A DNA stretch of 64,000 nucleotides from Bacteroidales bacterium (GTDB lineage Bacteria > Bacteroidota > Bacteroidia > Bacteroidales > WCHB1-69): positions 81,863 to 145,862 of the forward strand of contig JAKSMG010000005.1 of NCBI GenBank assembly GCA_024400755.1. The letters are read 5' to 3'. Within the stretch, counting starts at the first letter, position 1. Every line of letters begins with the position of its first letter. The notes beneath the pieces are model-generated. The model searched no databases and was not told the DNA's origin. It saw only the letters and a list, made by a program, of their open reading frames with translations. The translations under genes and the position numbers were made by a program. Shown piece by piece: positions 26,712 through 35,846 of this stretch.

Positions 26712-28304
26712 CTATTCTTCGTGGGTTGATTCTGAAATTTTTTTGCGGCCTGGATAGTCAAGAGAATAGTGCAGTCCTCGGCTTTCGTGGCGACTCATCG
26801 CATGCTTGATGATAAGGTAGCCAATGTTGATCATATTTCGTAATTCACAAATTTCGGGAATCAATATGGACTTTTTGTATAATTCTTCGGTTTCCCTATA
26901 AAGAATTTCCAAACGGTCAAAAGCACGCTGTAGGCGGATGTTGGAACGGACAATGCCGACGTAATTGCACATAATGGTCTGCAATTCCTTTCTGGATTGC
27001 GTAATCAGCACCATTTCTTCGTTTAATACTGTACCTTCTGTGTTCCATTCTGGAACGTCATCGCAAAATTGGATGTCCTTGAAGCGTTCCACTGCCTTGA
27101 GACAGGCCCGGTGAGAAAATACCAGTGCCTCTAATAATGAATTGGATGCCAATCTGTTGGCTCCGTGAAGACCAGTGGAAGAACATTCTCCGGAACTAAA
27201 GAGGTTGATGATGGAACTTTCGCCCCATTCGTTGACTTTGATGCCGCCACACGAGTAATGGGCGGCGGGTACAACGGGAATCATATCTTTCGTGATATCT
27301 ACGCCGATGCTGAGACATTTGGCGTAAATATTTGGAAAATGGTTGAAAATCTCTTCTTTATTGATGTGGGTGGCGTCCAAATATACGTGGTCACAACCTT
27401 TTTGTTTCATTTCGTTGTCAATGGCTCGGGCCACGATGTCGCGTGGTGCAAGCGAACCCCGTGCGTCATATTTGCTCATAAATTCCACTCCGTTTTCGTC
27501 TTTGAGGATGGCTCCGGCCCCACGAAGGGCTTCGGTAATCAAAAATGAAGGAGATTCTTTGGGATTGTATAGTGAAGTGGGGTGGAATTGAACGAATTCC
27601 ATACCGTTTACGGCCCCTTTGGCACGATATACCATCGCTATGCCGTCGCCAGTGGCAATGGTTGGATTCGTGGTATTGCCATAAACAGTGCCAATGCCTC
27701 CCGTGCACATCATCGTAATGCGAGACAAGATGGTCTCTACTTTATTGGTGTTGGGATTATAAATGTAGGCACCATAACAGGTAATGTCTGGCGTGCGGCG
27801 ACTGACTTCCACTCCCAAATGGTGCTGCGTGATGATTTCAATCGCAAGATGATTTTCTAAAATCTCGATATTTTCGTGATTTTTGGCGGCTTTGATGAGC
27901 TTTTCTTCAATTTCAAGACCGGTCACGTCTTTGTGATGTAAGATGCGGAATTCCGAATGCCCACCTTCTTTTGCCAAGGCAAATTTTCCTGATGTGGTTT
28001 TATCAAAATCAACCCCCCATTCAACCAATTCCATCACTCGCGCGGTGGATTCACGAATGGTTAATTCGACAATGTGACGGTCCGACAACTCATCACCGGC
28101 AATCATCGTGTCTTCGATATGCTTCTCGCAGGAATCCGGCTGATAGACAACTGCCGCGATGCCGCCTTGGGCAAATTTTGTTGAGGTGTCGTCGACTTTG
28201 GCTTTGGTTACTATGCAAACTTTGCCGTAGTTGGCGGCCTTCAAGGCGAAGCACAATCCTGCCACGCCAGAACCGATAACTAAAAAATCTACTTTTTTCC
28301 TCAT
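26712..28304 (-). CDS. nadB: L-aspartate oxidase
   Basis: Flavoprotein making iminoaspartate for quinolinate and NAD synthesis. It has 530 residues, with the FAD dinucleotide motif VIGSGVAGLCFAL, KFAQGGIAA, the active-site region ARGSLAPRDIVARAID, HYSCGGIKVN and GANRLASNSLLEALVFSHRA. nadA and nadC are not adjacent. It has its own promoter. Confidence 0.95.
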   Translation of the reverse strand: MRKKVDFLVIGSGVAGLCFALKAANYGKVCIVTKAKVDDTSTKFAQGGIAAVVYQPDSCEKHIEDTMIAGDELSDRHIVELTIRESTARVMELVEWGVDFDKTTSGKFALAKEGGHSEFRILHHKDVTGLEIEEKLIKAAKNHENIEILENHLAIEIITQHHLGVEVSRRTPDITCYGAYIYNPNTNKVETILSRITMMCTGGIGTVYGNTTNPTIATGDGIAMVYRAKGAVNGMEFVQFHPTSLYNPKESPSFLITEALRGAGAILKDENGVEFMSKYDARGSLAPRDIVARAIDNEMKQKGCDHVYLDATHINKEEIFNHFPNIYAKCLSIGVDITKDMIPVVPAAHYSCGGIKVNEWGESSIINLFSSGECSSTGLHGANRLASNSLLEALVFSHRACLKAVERFKDIQFCDDVPEWNTEGTVLNEEMVLITQSRKELQTIMCNYVGIVRSNIRLQRAFDRLEILYRETEELYKKSILIPEICELRNMINIGYLIIKHAMSRHESRGLHYSLDYPGRKKISESTHEE

Positions 28305-28330
28305 AATATTAGCACTTGCTTTTGATACCG

Positions 28331-28338
28331 CAAAAATA
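28331..28338 (-). promoter_or_regulatory. -7 element of nadB
   Basis: On the minus strand TATTTTTG lies 27 nt upstream of the nadB start. Confidence 0.5.
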
Positions 28339-28461
28339 CAATATTTATTAATGGCACGACGTCTTTTTTCAAAAATCTATGCAAAAACTTATTTTTTTGC
28401 TCCCTTTCCCCTTCCACGCTTTGTTTTTCTGAACGATGTGTCTGACAATTGAAAAATTACT

Positions 28462-28624
28462 GGATTATCCCGTTTAATCTTGTTGAAATTTTTGCGGCGA
28501 CAACGTAACAAACAATATCGTAGTGGCTTTCCGTCGCCGCTAATTCTTGCCCAATGCTTCGCTGCCATTCCGATGAAGCGTAATGAGGTCAGATTTTCTC
28601 ATAAAATTTAAAGCAATAATTCCT
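28462..28624. repeat. Dispersed palindromic repeat, copy C
   Basis: The left end GGATTATCCCGTTTAATC, TTGTTGAAAT matches copy E. The core stem GCGGCGAC (28494-28501)/GTCGCCGC (28533-28540), followed by TTGCCCAATG and GCCATTCCGA, is shared with copy E. The right end is decayed (AATAATTCC at about 28616-28624). It sits in the 658-nt gap between nadB and topA. Confidence 0.7.
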
Positions 28625-28693
28625 ATTCTTCTATATATTTCTATTAAATTATAGAAAAAATATGTAATTATTACTTTATATAATATTTTTTTG

Positions 28694-28701
28694 TATTTTT
28701 G
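28694..28701 (+). promoter_or_regulatory. -7 element upstream of a short ORF in the nadB-topA gap
   Basis: TATTTTTG, 35 nt before the ATG of the 28-codon frame at 28737. It could equally be a distal topA promoter. Confidence 0.35.
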
Positions 28702-28736
28702 CCAACTCAATTTTTGAAGGTTATCAATCAAAAAAT

Positions 28737-28823
28737 ATGGAAATAAATGATATTGTATTAATAACAAAAATGTTGGCTGATGATTTGTTCTTCGTTTATA
28801 ATAAAAATCAAGAATTTATTTGA
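28737..28823 (+). CDS. Possible 28-residue peptide ORF
   Basis: ATG to TGA frame encoding a short acidic/hydrophobic peptide (MEINDIVLITKMLADDLFF...). It is supported only by the promoter-like element 35 nt upstream and its position after a repeat. There is no recognised family, and in AT-rich sequence it may be chance. Confidence 0.2.
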   Translation: MEINDIVLITKMLADDLFFVYNKNQEFI

Positions 28824-28909
28824 ATAATCGTATGATATTGAGAATCAATAAAATGATAAAAAAATATTGCGGATAATTTATTCTTTGTAATAAAGTCAAA
28901 AAAAAAATG

Positions 28910-28917
28910 TATTTTTG
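28910..28917 (+). promoter_or_regulatory. -7 element of topA
   Basis: TATTTTTG, 45 nt before the topA ATG. A TTTG at 28884-28887 lies 22 nt upstream as a possible -33. Confidence 0.55.
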
Positions 28918-28962
28918 CCGCCGCAAAATTAGACATATTATATATATACATATACAATAAAA

Positions 28963-31455
28963 ATGAGCAAAGATTTAATCATTGTGGAGTCTCCGGCAAA
29001 GGCCAAGACTATCCAAAAGTTTATCGGGAAGGATTTTACGGTTATTTCAAGTAAAGGCCATGTAAGAGATCTTCCTCAAAAAGATCTTGGTATTGATATT
29101 CCTATGGGATTCAAGCCTAAATATGAAATTCTTGAAGAAAAGAAAAAGCTGATTCAAAATATAAAGAAGTTGGCTAATGAGGCAGATACGGTCTGGCTCG
29201 CAACCGATGATGACCGCGAGGGTGAAGCTATTTCCTGGCATTTGATAGAAGTCGCCGATATCGCGCCATCAAAAACAAAACGTATTGTATTCCACGAAAT
29301 TACGAAAAACGCTATTGAGAATGCATTGGCAAATCCACGTCAGTTGGATGTTGATCTGGTCAATGCTCAGCAGGCACGTCGTATTTTGGACCGACTGGTA
29401 GGTTTTGAGTTGTCACCCGTGCTTTGGCGAAAGGTGAAACCACAACTTTCTGCTGGACGTGTGCAGTCCGTGGCAGTAAAACTGATTGTGGAACGCGAGC
29501 ATGAAATCAAGGCATTCAAAACCACTTCTTCGTATAGAGTGGTCGGTAATTTCTTGTCAGAAAAGGATGCAAAAAATGAAATTGAAGCAGAATTGGATAT
29601 GCGTTTTGCCGATAAAGAGCAAACCAATGCGTTTTTGGAAGATTGCAAATCTGCCAAGTATTCAATTAGTGCGGTGGAAAAAAATCCGGGAAAGAAATCC
29701 CCGGCGGCTCCGTTTACGACTTCTACCTTGCAGCAGGAAGCTTCTCGCAAATTGGGCTTCTCTGTGAGTAAGACGATGGTTATCGCGCAGCAGTTGTATG
29801 AACAAGGTTACATTACTTATATGAGAACGGACTCCGTGAATTTGTCGGAATTCGCCATCAGCGATGCCAAGGATGAGATTGTAAAGCAGTACGGTGCCGA
29901 ATATTCACACCCTCGCCGCTATGCTACTAAAATCAAAGGCGCACAAGAAGCTCACGAGGCTATTCGTCCTACCGTGATGAGTAATCACACGATCCCTGGC
30001 GATACTTTTGCCAAACGTTTGTATGAATTGATTTGGAAACGAACTATCGCTTCTCAAATGAGTGATGCCCAAACCGAAAAAACGGTCATTACGATTCCTA
30101 TTTCCAATCGTTCTGAAAAGTTCGTGGCTACCGGTGAGGTGATTTTGTTCCACGGTTTCTTGAAAGTTTATATTGAATCTAAAGATGAGGAAGATGAAGA
30201 AGTTAAGGGGTGGTTGCCGCCAGTGGCCGTCGGTGAAACGGTGAATGCTTCCGAAATCGTTGCCACACAACGCTATTCTCAACCTCCCGTGCGTTATACG
30301 GAAGCCAGTTTGGTTAAGAAATTGGAAGAATTGGGAATCGGTCGTCCTTCAACCTTTGCACCTACCATTTCTACGATTCAAAAACGTGAATATGTGGTCA
30401 AGGAAACCCGTCCGGGATCGGAAAGAGAGTATGTTCAGTTAAAATTGAAAAATAATACAATCCACGAATCTGTTAAAAAGGAAAAATACGGTTACGAAAA
30501 AGATAAGATTTTCCCCACAGATATAGGTATTGTGGTCAACGATTACCTGCAGGATAATTTCGATGGAATTATGGATTATGGTTTTACTGCCAATGTCGAA
30601 AAAGAATTTGATGATATTGCTGAAGGAAAAGTCAAATGGCAGGAAATGATCAATAATTTCTATGGCGATTTTCATCATTCTATTGAAGATGCCATTACTT
30701 ATTCCACAAAGGCAAGTGGCGAAAGACTGCTGGGTTCGGATCCTAAAACCAATGCCAATGTGTATGCCAAGTTGGGCAAATATGGTCCAATGGTGCAAAT
30801 CGGTGAAAATTATGAGGATGAAAAACCTCGTTATGCCCGTATGAAATCTACGCAGTCTATCGAAAGCATTACACTTGAAGAAGCCCTCGATTTGTTCAAA
30901 TTGCCTAAAACATTAGGCGAATATGAAGGCGACGCTTTGGTTATCGGTATCGGTCGTTTTGGTCCATACGTTAAATACCACAATAGTTTTGTGTCTATTC
31001 CCAAAGGCGAAGAACCAACTGAAATCACTTACGAGCGTGCTATTGAATTAATCGAATTGAAGAAAAAGGCGGATCAAGATCACGCACCACGACTTTTGGG
31101 CGAACACGAAGGCAAAGAGGTCTATGTGGCAGTGGGCAAATATGGACCATATCTTAAATATGACGGCAAAAACATCACTTTGAATAAAGGAACGGTTGTG
31201 GCGGAAATGGTTTTGGAAGACGCTGTTCAGGTGATTACCGGAGCACAATCCAATAATGTTTTGGCTTCGTTTAAGGAAAATCCCGACATTAAAGTGATGA
31301 ATGGTCGTTATGGTGCTTATCTGACGGATGGAACCAACAATTACAAACTTCCCAAAGGCCGTGTTCCTGAAAACCTGACCTACGACGATTGTATGGAAAT
31401 TATTTCCAATACTACGCCGACGGCAAAAAAAACAAGTTACAGAAGAAAAAAATAA
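28963..31455 (+). CDS. topA: DNA topoisomerase I
   Basis: Relaxes negative supercoils. It has 830 residues, with the TOPRIM domain (LIIVESPAKAKTIQKF, LATDDDREGEAISWH), the LSAGRVQSVAVKLI region and the active-site Tyr in YITYMRTDSVNLS near residue 290. Instead of zinc fingers, the C-terminus has repeats of the Bacteroidota type (FGPYVKY, YGPYLKY, YGAYLTD) and a basic end. It is the first gene of an operon with the arginase-like and DUF3078 genes. Confidence 0.96.
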   Translation: MSKDLIIVESPAKAKTIQKFIGKDFTVISSKGHVRDLPQKDLGIDIPMGFKPKYEILEEKKKLIQNIKKLANEADTVWLATDDDREGEAISWHLIEVADIAPSKTKRIVFHEITKNAIENALANPRQLDVDLVNAQQARRILDRLVGFELSPVLWRKVKPQLSAGRVQSVAVKLIVEREHEIKAFKTTSSYRVVGNFLSEKDAKNEIEAELDMRFADKEQTNAFLEDCKSAKYSISAVEKNPGKKSPAAPFTTSTLQQEASRKLGFSVSKTMVIAQQLYEQGYITYMRTDSVNLSEFAISDAKDEIVKQYGAEYSHPRRYATKIKGAQEAHEAIRPTVMSNHTIPGDTFAKRLYELIWKRTIASQMSDAQTEKTVITIPISNRSEKFVATGEVILFHGFLKVYIESKDEEDEEVKGWLPPVAVGETVNASEIVATQRYSQPPVRYTEASLVKKLEELGIGRPSTFAPTISTIQKREYVVKETRPGSEREYVQLKLKNNTIHESVKKEKYGYEKDKIFPTDIGIVVNDYLQDNFDGIMDYGFTANVEKEFDDIAEGKVKWQEMINNFYGDFHHSIEDAITYSTKASGERLLGSDPKTNANVYAKLGKYGPMVQIGENYEDEKPRYARMKSTQSIESITLEEALDLFKLPKTLGEYEGDALVIGIGRFGPYVKYHNSFVSIPKGEEPTEITYERAIELIELKKKADQDHAPRLLGEHEGKEVYVAVGKYGPYLKYDGKNITLNKGTVVAEMVLEDAVQVITGAQSNNVLASFKENPDIKVMNGRYGAYLTDGTNNYKLPKGRVPENLTYDDCMEIISNTTPTAKKTSYRRKK

Positions 31456-31456
31456 T

Positions 31457-32632
31457 ATGGATATTGCTCCCTATTTTAATCCGGTTGACTTTGATGCCAT
31501 AGGCTTTACGGAAAAAAGTTACGATCCGTCGTTACTTATCAGTAATGTGTGCTTTTATCATCCCGATGGAGCTTTGGATTTGACTGGTGTTGAATTCGCC
31601 ATTGTGGGAATCCCAGAATCGCGAAATGCAGTCGGCAATAGCTCTTGTGCTCTTGCTCCTGATGAAATCAGAAGACAATTATATCAATTGTATAAGTGGG
31701 AAGTTCCTGTGCAAATAGTGGATCTGGGAAACCTCGTCATTGGGAAGACCGTCGCCGACACTTACGAGGTCGTTTCCGATATTTTGTCGTTCCTCATTGA
31801 TAACAACGTCATCCCTATTGTCTTAGGCGGAAGTAACGATTTGGCATACGCGAATTATCGGGCATACGAGAAACTTGAAAAGGTGGTGAATATCGTTGCC
31901 GTGGATTCACGTTTCGATTTGGGAAATGACGAAGGTGATATACGTTCCGATTGCTATCTGAATAAAATCGTACTGCAACAGCCCAATTATCTTTTAAACT
32001 ATGCCAATATCGGTTATCAAACCTATATGAATAGTCCGGAAAGTATCCAATTGATGAATCAATTGTTCTTCGAAACTTATCGTGTGGGGGTGATGCGTAA
32101 GGATATGGAGGATGTGGAGCCAATTGTGCGAAATGCGGAAATGATGAGTTTGGATATTTCCGCTGTTCGCCGCCCTGACGCTCCTGGCAATCCCAAAGGT
32201 TCGGCTAACGGTTTTTACGGAGAGGAAATTTGTCAAGTGGCTCGTTATGCCGGCATTAGCGACAAATTGTCTTCTTTCGGCATTTATGAATACGACCCGA
32301 CTTTGGATGTGGAATCCCAAACAGCTCAGCTGATAGGCCATATTATTTGGTACTTCGTTGAGGGCTATACCCATCGTCAAGGCGATATATTTTTCAAGGA
32401 TAAAAATACGTACACCCGACATAGCGTAACAGTATCTGAAGCTATTGATGAGCTCGATTTTTATTGCAGTAAGAAAACGGGTCGCTGGTGGGTGGTCGTT
32501 CCTGTAATCAATATTAAGAAAGATTTGGAACAGAAGTATTTTCTGCCTTGTTCAAAAAAAGACTACGAAACTGCTTGCCACGATAAAATTCCTGAACGTT
32601 GGTGGCGTGCTTATCATAAAATGAATCGTTAA
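31457..32632 (+). CDS. Arginase/formimidoylglutamase-fold protein with lost metal ligands
   Basis: A 391-residue protein of the ureohydrolase fold, one nucleotide after topA. The order of motifs is kept but the manganese ligands are not: GGxHD reads GGSND, DxHxD reads DSRFD, and SxDxDxxDP reads SLDISAVRRP. It is therefore probably not a ureohydrolase despite the usual formimidoylglutamase label for Bacteroidota homologues. The C-terminus ends in an aromatic tail (WWRAYHKMNR). Its true role is unknown. Linkage to topA and an outer-membrane DUF3078 protein gives no clear hint. Confidence 0.75.
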   Translation: MDIAPYFNPVDFDAIGFTEKSYDPSLLISNVCFYHPDGALDLTGVEFAIVGIPESRNAVGNSSCALAPDEIRRQLYQLYKWEVPVQIVDLGNLVIGKTVADTYEVVSDILSFLIDNNVIPIVLGGSNDLAYANYRAYEKLEKVVNIVAVDSRFDLGNDEGDIRSDCYLNKIVLQQPNYLLNYANIGYQTYMNSPESIQLMNQLFFETYRVGVMRKDMEDVEPIVRNAEMMSLDISAVRRPDAPGNPKGSANGFYGEEICQVARYAGISDKLSSFGIYEYDPTLDVESQTAQLIGHIIWYFVEGYTHRQGDIFFKDKNTYTRHSVTVSEAIDELDFYCSKKTGRWWVVVPVINIKKDLEQKYFLPCSKKDYETACHDKIPERWWRAYHKMNR

Positions 32633-32647
32633 ATTAAATTTTATACT

Positions 32648-33676
32648 ATGAAGAAAATTTTATTATTGACTAGTTGTTTGGTGTTGTCAGTATTGATGTT
32701 ACATGCAACTGAAATTGGAAACCCAATTCAAGCAAAACAAATTGAACAATTGTTCAAAAAGAAAAATGTTGATCCTAATGCTCCCAAAGATTCCACCGAT
32801 TGGGACAGATACTGGACTTTGACAGGTGTGGTTGGTTTGAACGTCACACAAACCTCTTTCACTAACTGGGCAGCTGGTGGTCAAAACAATGCGAATGGCG
32901 TTTTGTTTGCCAACCTGAATCTGGCTTATCAGAAAGGCAATCACCTGTGGGAAGCACATCTCCAAACTGAAATTGGTATGATGTTCTCTATGGCTGCTCG
33001 CGACATCATTAATGAGGATGGGATTGTGGAAGGCAAGACGAGATGGAGAAAATCAAGCGATAAAATCGATTTCAGTACCAAATATGGTTTCGAGTTCAAG
33101 AAAACGTGGTTCGTAACAGCTATGGCCAGCTTCAAATCTCAATATGCCAGAGGTTATGACTATGAAAAATTTGATAAGTTGGAAGCTTATCGTCCCGCTT
33201 ACGTTTCTAATTGGTTGTCTCCTTCTTATTCAGATTTCTCTGTCGGTATCGACTGGAAACCCAAGCCATTCTTGTCATTCTACCTCTCTCCGGTAGCCGG
33301 CCGTATCACAACTTGTACCGTTCCTGATAATGTAATGAGAAATTCTTACGGTATTGATACCTTGTTGGGTAAACCTTTTAAGGCAGACTTCGGTTTGACT
33401 TTCAAGGCTCAAGTCAATTATACTTATAAAAATTTGAACGTGATGTCAAGTTTGGTACTCTTCACTCCTTACACCTCTAAAGCCCAACCTTTTGGCAATT
33501 TCGATGTTGACTGGGATTTCGCAATTTCCTATCAATTCTTGAAAGTGTTGAATGTTAGCTTGATGACTTCATTGAAATATTATGACCAAGTTAAAATCAC
33601 TGACGCAAAGGGTAATGTTGGCCCAAGAGTTCAGTTCAAAGAAGTGTTAGGTGTTGGTATTGGTTATAGTTTCTAA
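32648..33676 (+). CDS. DUF3078 outer-membrane protein
   Basis: A 342-residue predicted beta-barrel with a signal peptide (cleavage near MLHAT, residue 21). The DUF3078 signature is WTLTGVVGLNVTQTSFTNWAAGGQNN, followed by alternating amphipathic strands and a terminal aromatic Phe (GIGYSF) as in BAM substrates. It ends overlapping the convergent gene by 4 nt. Function not known. Confidence 0.85.
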   Translation: MKKILLLTSCLVLSVLMLHATEIGNPIQAKQIEQLFKKKNVDPNAPKDSTDWDRYWTLTGVVGLNVTQTSFTNWAAGGQNNANGVLFANLNLAYQKGNHLWEAHLQTEIGMMFSMAARDIINEDGIVEGKTRWRKSSDKIDFSTKYGFEFKKTWFVTAMASFKSQYARGYDYEKFDKLEAYRPAYVSNWLSPSYSDFSVGIDWKPKPFLSFYLSPVAGRITTCTVPDNVMRNSYGIDTLLGKPFKADFGLTFKAQVNYTYKNLNVMSSLVLFTPYTSKAQPFGNFDVDWDFAISYQFLKVLNVSLMTSLKYYDQVKITDAKGNVGPRVQFKEVLGVGIGYSF

Positions 33677-34101
33677 TATCTTCTACGATGAATGTCCGAA
33701 GAATCCCACGATTGAAATAAAAGAATATCGTGGATTCTTTGGATAATCATAATGAAAAGTTTTAAGTCTTGATCGGCGAACCAGCGTATGGCTTCGTCAT
33801 CCTTTTGACAAGCAAGTGCGAATTTCAAAAGAAAATCGCACTTGTATTTTTTTAACCAGGCAATGGCATTTTCTTCCCCATCAATGGCATTGCTTAAAAC
33901 GCCAAATTCGGGATAATTGCTTTGCTTCAACAGCCAATCCAAAGCGTCGGTGTCGGAATTGATGGCATTGGCCAAAGCTGCCAATTCGGCAAAATTGTTG
34001 GCAATCAGAAAATCCAAAAATTTTTTGTCTCCTTTCAATCCTTCTAAAAAGGCAAGGAGTAGTTTGGTGTCGTAGTCGGTGAGGCAATGCAATTCGGCCA
34101 C
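33673..34101 (-). CDS. Small helical-repeat protein of unknown function
   Basis: A 142-residue soluble protein not assigned to a named family. It is built from about three diverged repeats of roughly 30 residues (FLDFLIANNFAELAALANAI, ALDWLLKQSNYPEFGVLSNA, AIAWLKKYKCDFLLKFALAC), predicted alpha-helical. It follows glnS by 3 nt, so it is cotranscribed with it. Confidence 0.7.
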   Translation of the reverse strand: MAELHCLTDYDTKLLLAFLEGLKGDKKFLDFLIANNFAELAALANAINSDTDALDWLLKQSNYPEFGVLSNAIDGEENAIAWLKKYKCDFLLKFALACQKDDEAIRWFADQDLKLFIMIIQRIHDILLFQSWDSSDIHRRRY

Positions 34102-34104
34102 AAT

Positions 34105-35730
34105 CTATTGCTTTAAGCTGACAGTTTTGTTGAAAACCAGATGTCCGTCTGTTGAATCCTTGTCAATGCAGAAATAGCCGGTTCTTTCAAATTGATAGTA
34201 GTCTGCTTTGTTTTGCAAATTCATACCTTCTTCCACATATCCGTTGATGATATGCAATGAATCGGGATTAAGGTTGTCTATGAACGTTTTTCCTTCCTCG
34301 CACACATCTGGTGCCGGAACGTTGAAAAGACGCTCAAACAAGCGAATTTCGGCCTTTTGGGCGTGATTCACGTCAACCCAGTGGATGGTGGCTTTCACCT
34401 TGCGATTGCTCAGCGGCATTCCGCTCTTGGTTTCAGGGTCGTAAGTGACGTGGATGGCAGTAATGTTGCCTTCCGCGTCTTTGTCGATATGCGTGCATTT
34501 GACGATATAGGCGTATTTCAAACGAACCTCGCCACCAATGGTCAAACGGTAGAATTTCTTATCCGCATTTTCTCTGAAATCGGCACGTTCAATCCACAAT
34601 TCTTTGCCAAATGGAATCTTACGGGTGCCAGCATTGGGATCTTCTGGATTATTTACGGCATCCAATTCTTCGGTCTGGCCTTCGGGATAATTGTCAATAA
34701 TCAACTTTACCGGATCCAGCACGGCCATTGTACGGGTGGCAACTTTGTTCAAGTCTTCGCGAGCACAAAATTCCAATAGGGAAACATCAATGATATTGTC
34801 TCTCTTGGCAACGCCCACCGTCTCGGCAAAATTACGGATGGATTGCGGCGTGTAACCGCGACGGCGTAAACCGCAAATGGTCGGCATTCGTGGGTCATCC
34901 CAACCCATAACGTGCTTTTCCTGTACCAACTGCATCAGTTTTCGCTTGCTCATAATGGTATAGCTAATGTTCAAGCGGGCAAACTCTATCTGTCGTGGAT
35001 GGTGAATCTGCAATGCTTCGCAGAACCAGTCGTATAGTGGACGATGGATTTCAAATTCCAGTGTGCAAATAGAATGGGTGATGCCTTCGATGGAGTCGCT
35101 TTGTCCGTGTGCGAAGTCGTACATAGGATAGATGCACCATTTGTCGCCCGTGCGGTGATGGTGAGCGTGAAGAATTCGGTACATAATAGGATCACGCATG
35201 TGCATATTGGGTGAGTCCATATCTATTTTGGCCCGCAAAACCTTGCTTCCATCAGGAAATTCACCAGCACGCATACGGCGGAAAAGATCAAGATTTTCTT
35301 CTACGCTACGATCTCTGTAAGGACTTTTAATGCCAGGTTTGGTTGGCACGCCGCGCATTTCGCTGATTTCTTCCTGCGAGCAATCATCTACGTATGCCAG
35401 TCCCTTTTCAATCAGCTGCTCAGCCCATTTGTATAATTGTTCGAAATAATCGGAGGCATAATGTTCTTCGGCCCACTGATATCCTAACCATTTAATGTCT
35501 TCACGGATGGAGTCAACATATTCAACGTCCTCTTTCACCGGGTTGGTATCGTCAAATCGAAGGTTGGTGATGCCGCCATATTTTTGTGCCATTCCAAAGT
35601 CAATGCAGATGGCTTTGGCGTGACCAATATGTAGGTAACCATTGGGTTCTGGCGGAAATCGAGTGTGAACTTTCGCTTCATTCTTGTTGTTCCGTAGGTC
35701 TTCCTCGATAATTTCTTCAATAAAATTCAT
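34105..35730 (-). CDS. glnS: Glutaminyl-tRNA synthetase
   Basis: Charges tRNA-Gln directly. It has 541 residues: class I HIGHAK-type motif ([14 protein letters not shown]) near residue 34, the KMSKS equivalent IMSKRKL near 260, and the two-barrel anticodon-binding domain at the C-terminus. The sequence [15 protein letters not shown] separates it from glutamyl-tRNA synthetase. Confidence 0.96.
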   Translation of the reverse strand: MNFIEEIIEEDLRNNKNEAKVHTRFPPEPNGYLHIGHAKAICIDFGMAQKYGGITNLRFDDTNPVKEDVEYVDSIREDIKWLGYQWAEEHYASDYFEQLYKWAEQLIEKGLAYVDDCSQEEISEMRGVPTKPGIKSPYRDRSVEENLDLFRRMRAGEFPDGSKVLRAKIDMDSPNMHMRDPIMYRILHAHHHRTGDKWCIYPMYDFAHGQSDSIEGITHSICTLEFEIHRPLYDWFCEALQIHHPRQIEFARLNISYTIMSKRKLMQLVQEKHVMGWDDPRMPTICGLRRRGYTPQSIRNFAETVGVAKRDNIIDVSLLEFCAREDLNKVATRTMAVLDPVKLIIDNYPEGQTEELDAVNNPEDPNAGTRKIPFGKELWIERADFRENADKKFYRLTIGGEVRLKYAYIVKCTHIDKDAEGNITAIHVTYDPETKSGMPLSNRKVKATIHWVDVNHAQKAEIRLFERLFNVPAPDVCEEGKTFIDNLNPDSLHIINGYVEEGMNLQNKADYYQFERTGYFCIDKDSTDGHLVFNKTVSLKQ

Positions 35731-35786
35731 AGTGTCAGTAATTTAAAATTTCAGCAAATCCAAAATTTGCCATTTTATTTAATTCG

Positions 35787-35794
35787 CAAAAATA
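35787..35794 (-). promoter_or_regulatory. -7 element of glnS
   Basis: On the minus strand TATTTTTG lies 57 nt upstream of the glnS start. Confidence 0.5.
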
Positions 35795-35846
35795 ATATAT
35801 TTTCAGTTATAATGATGAAGTTGATGTCATTTTTTTTCGATGAAAC

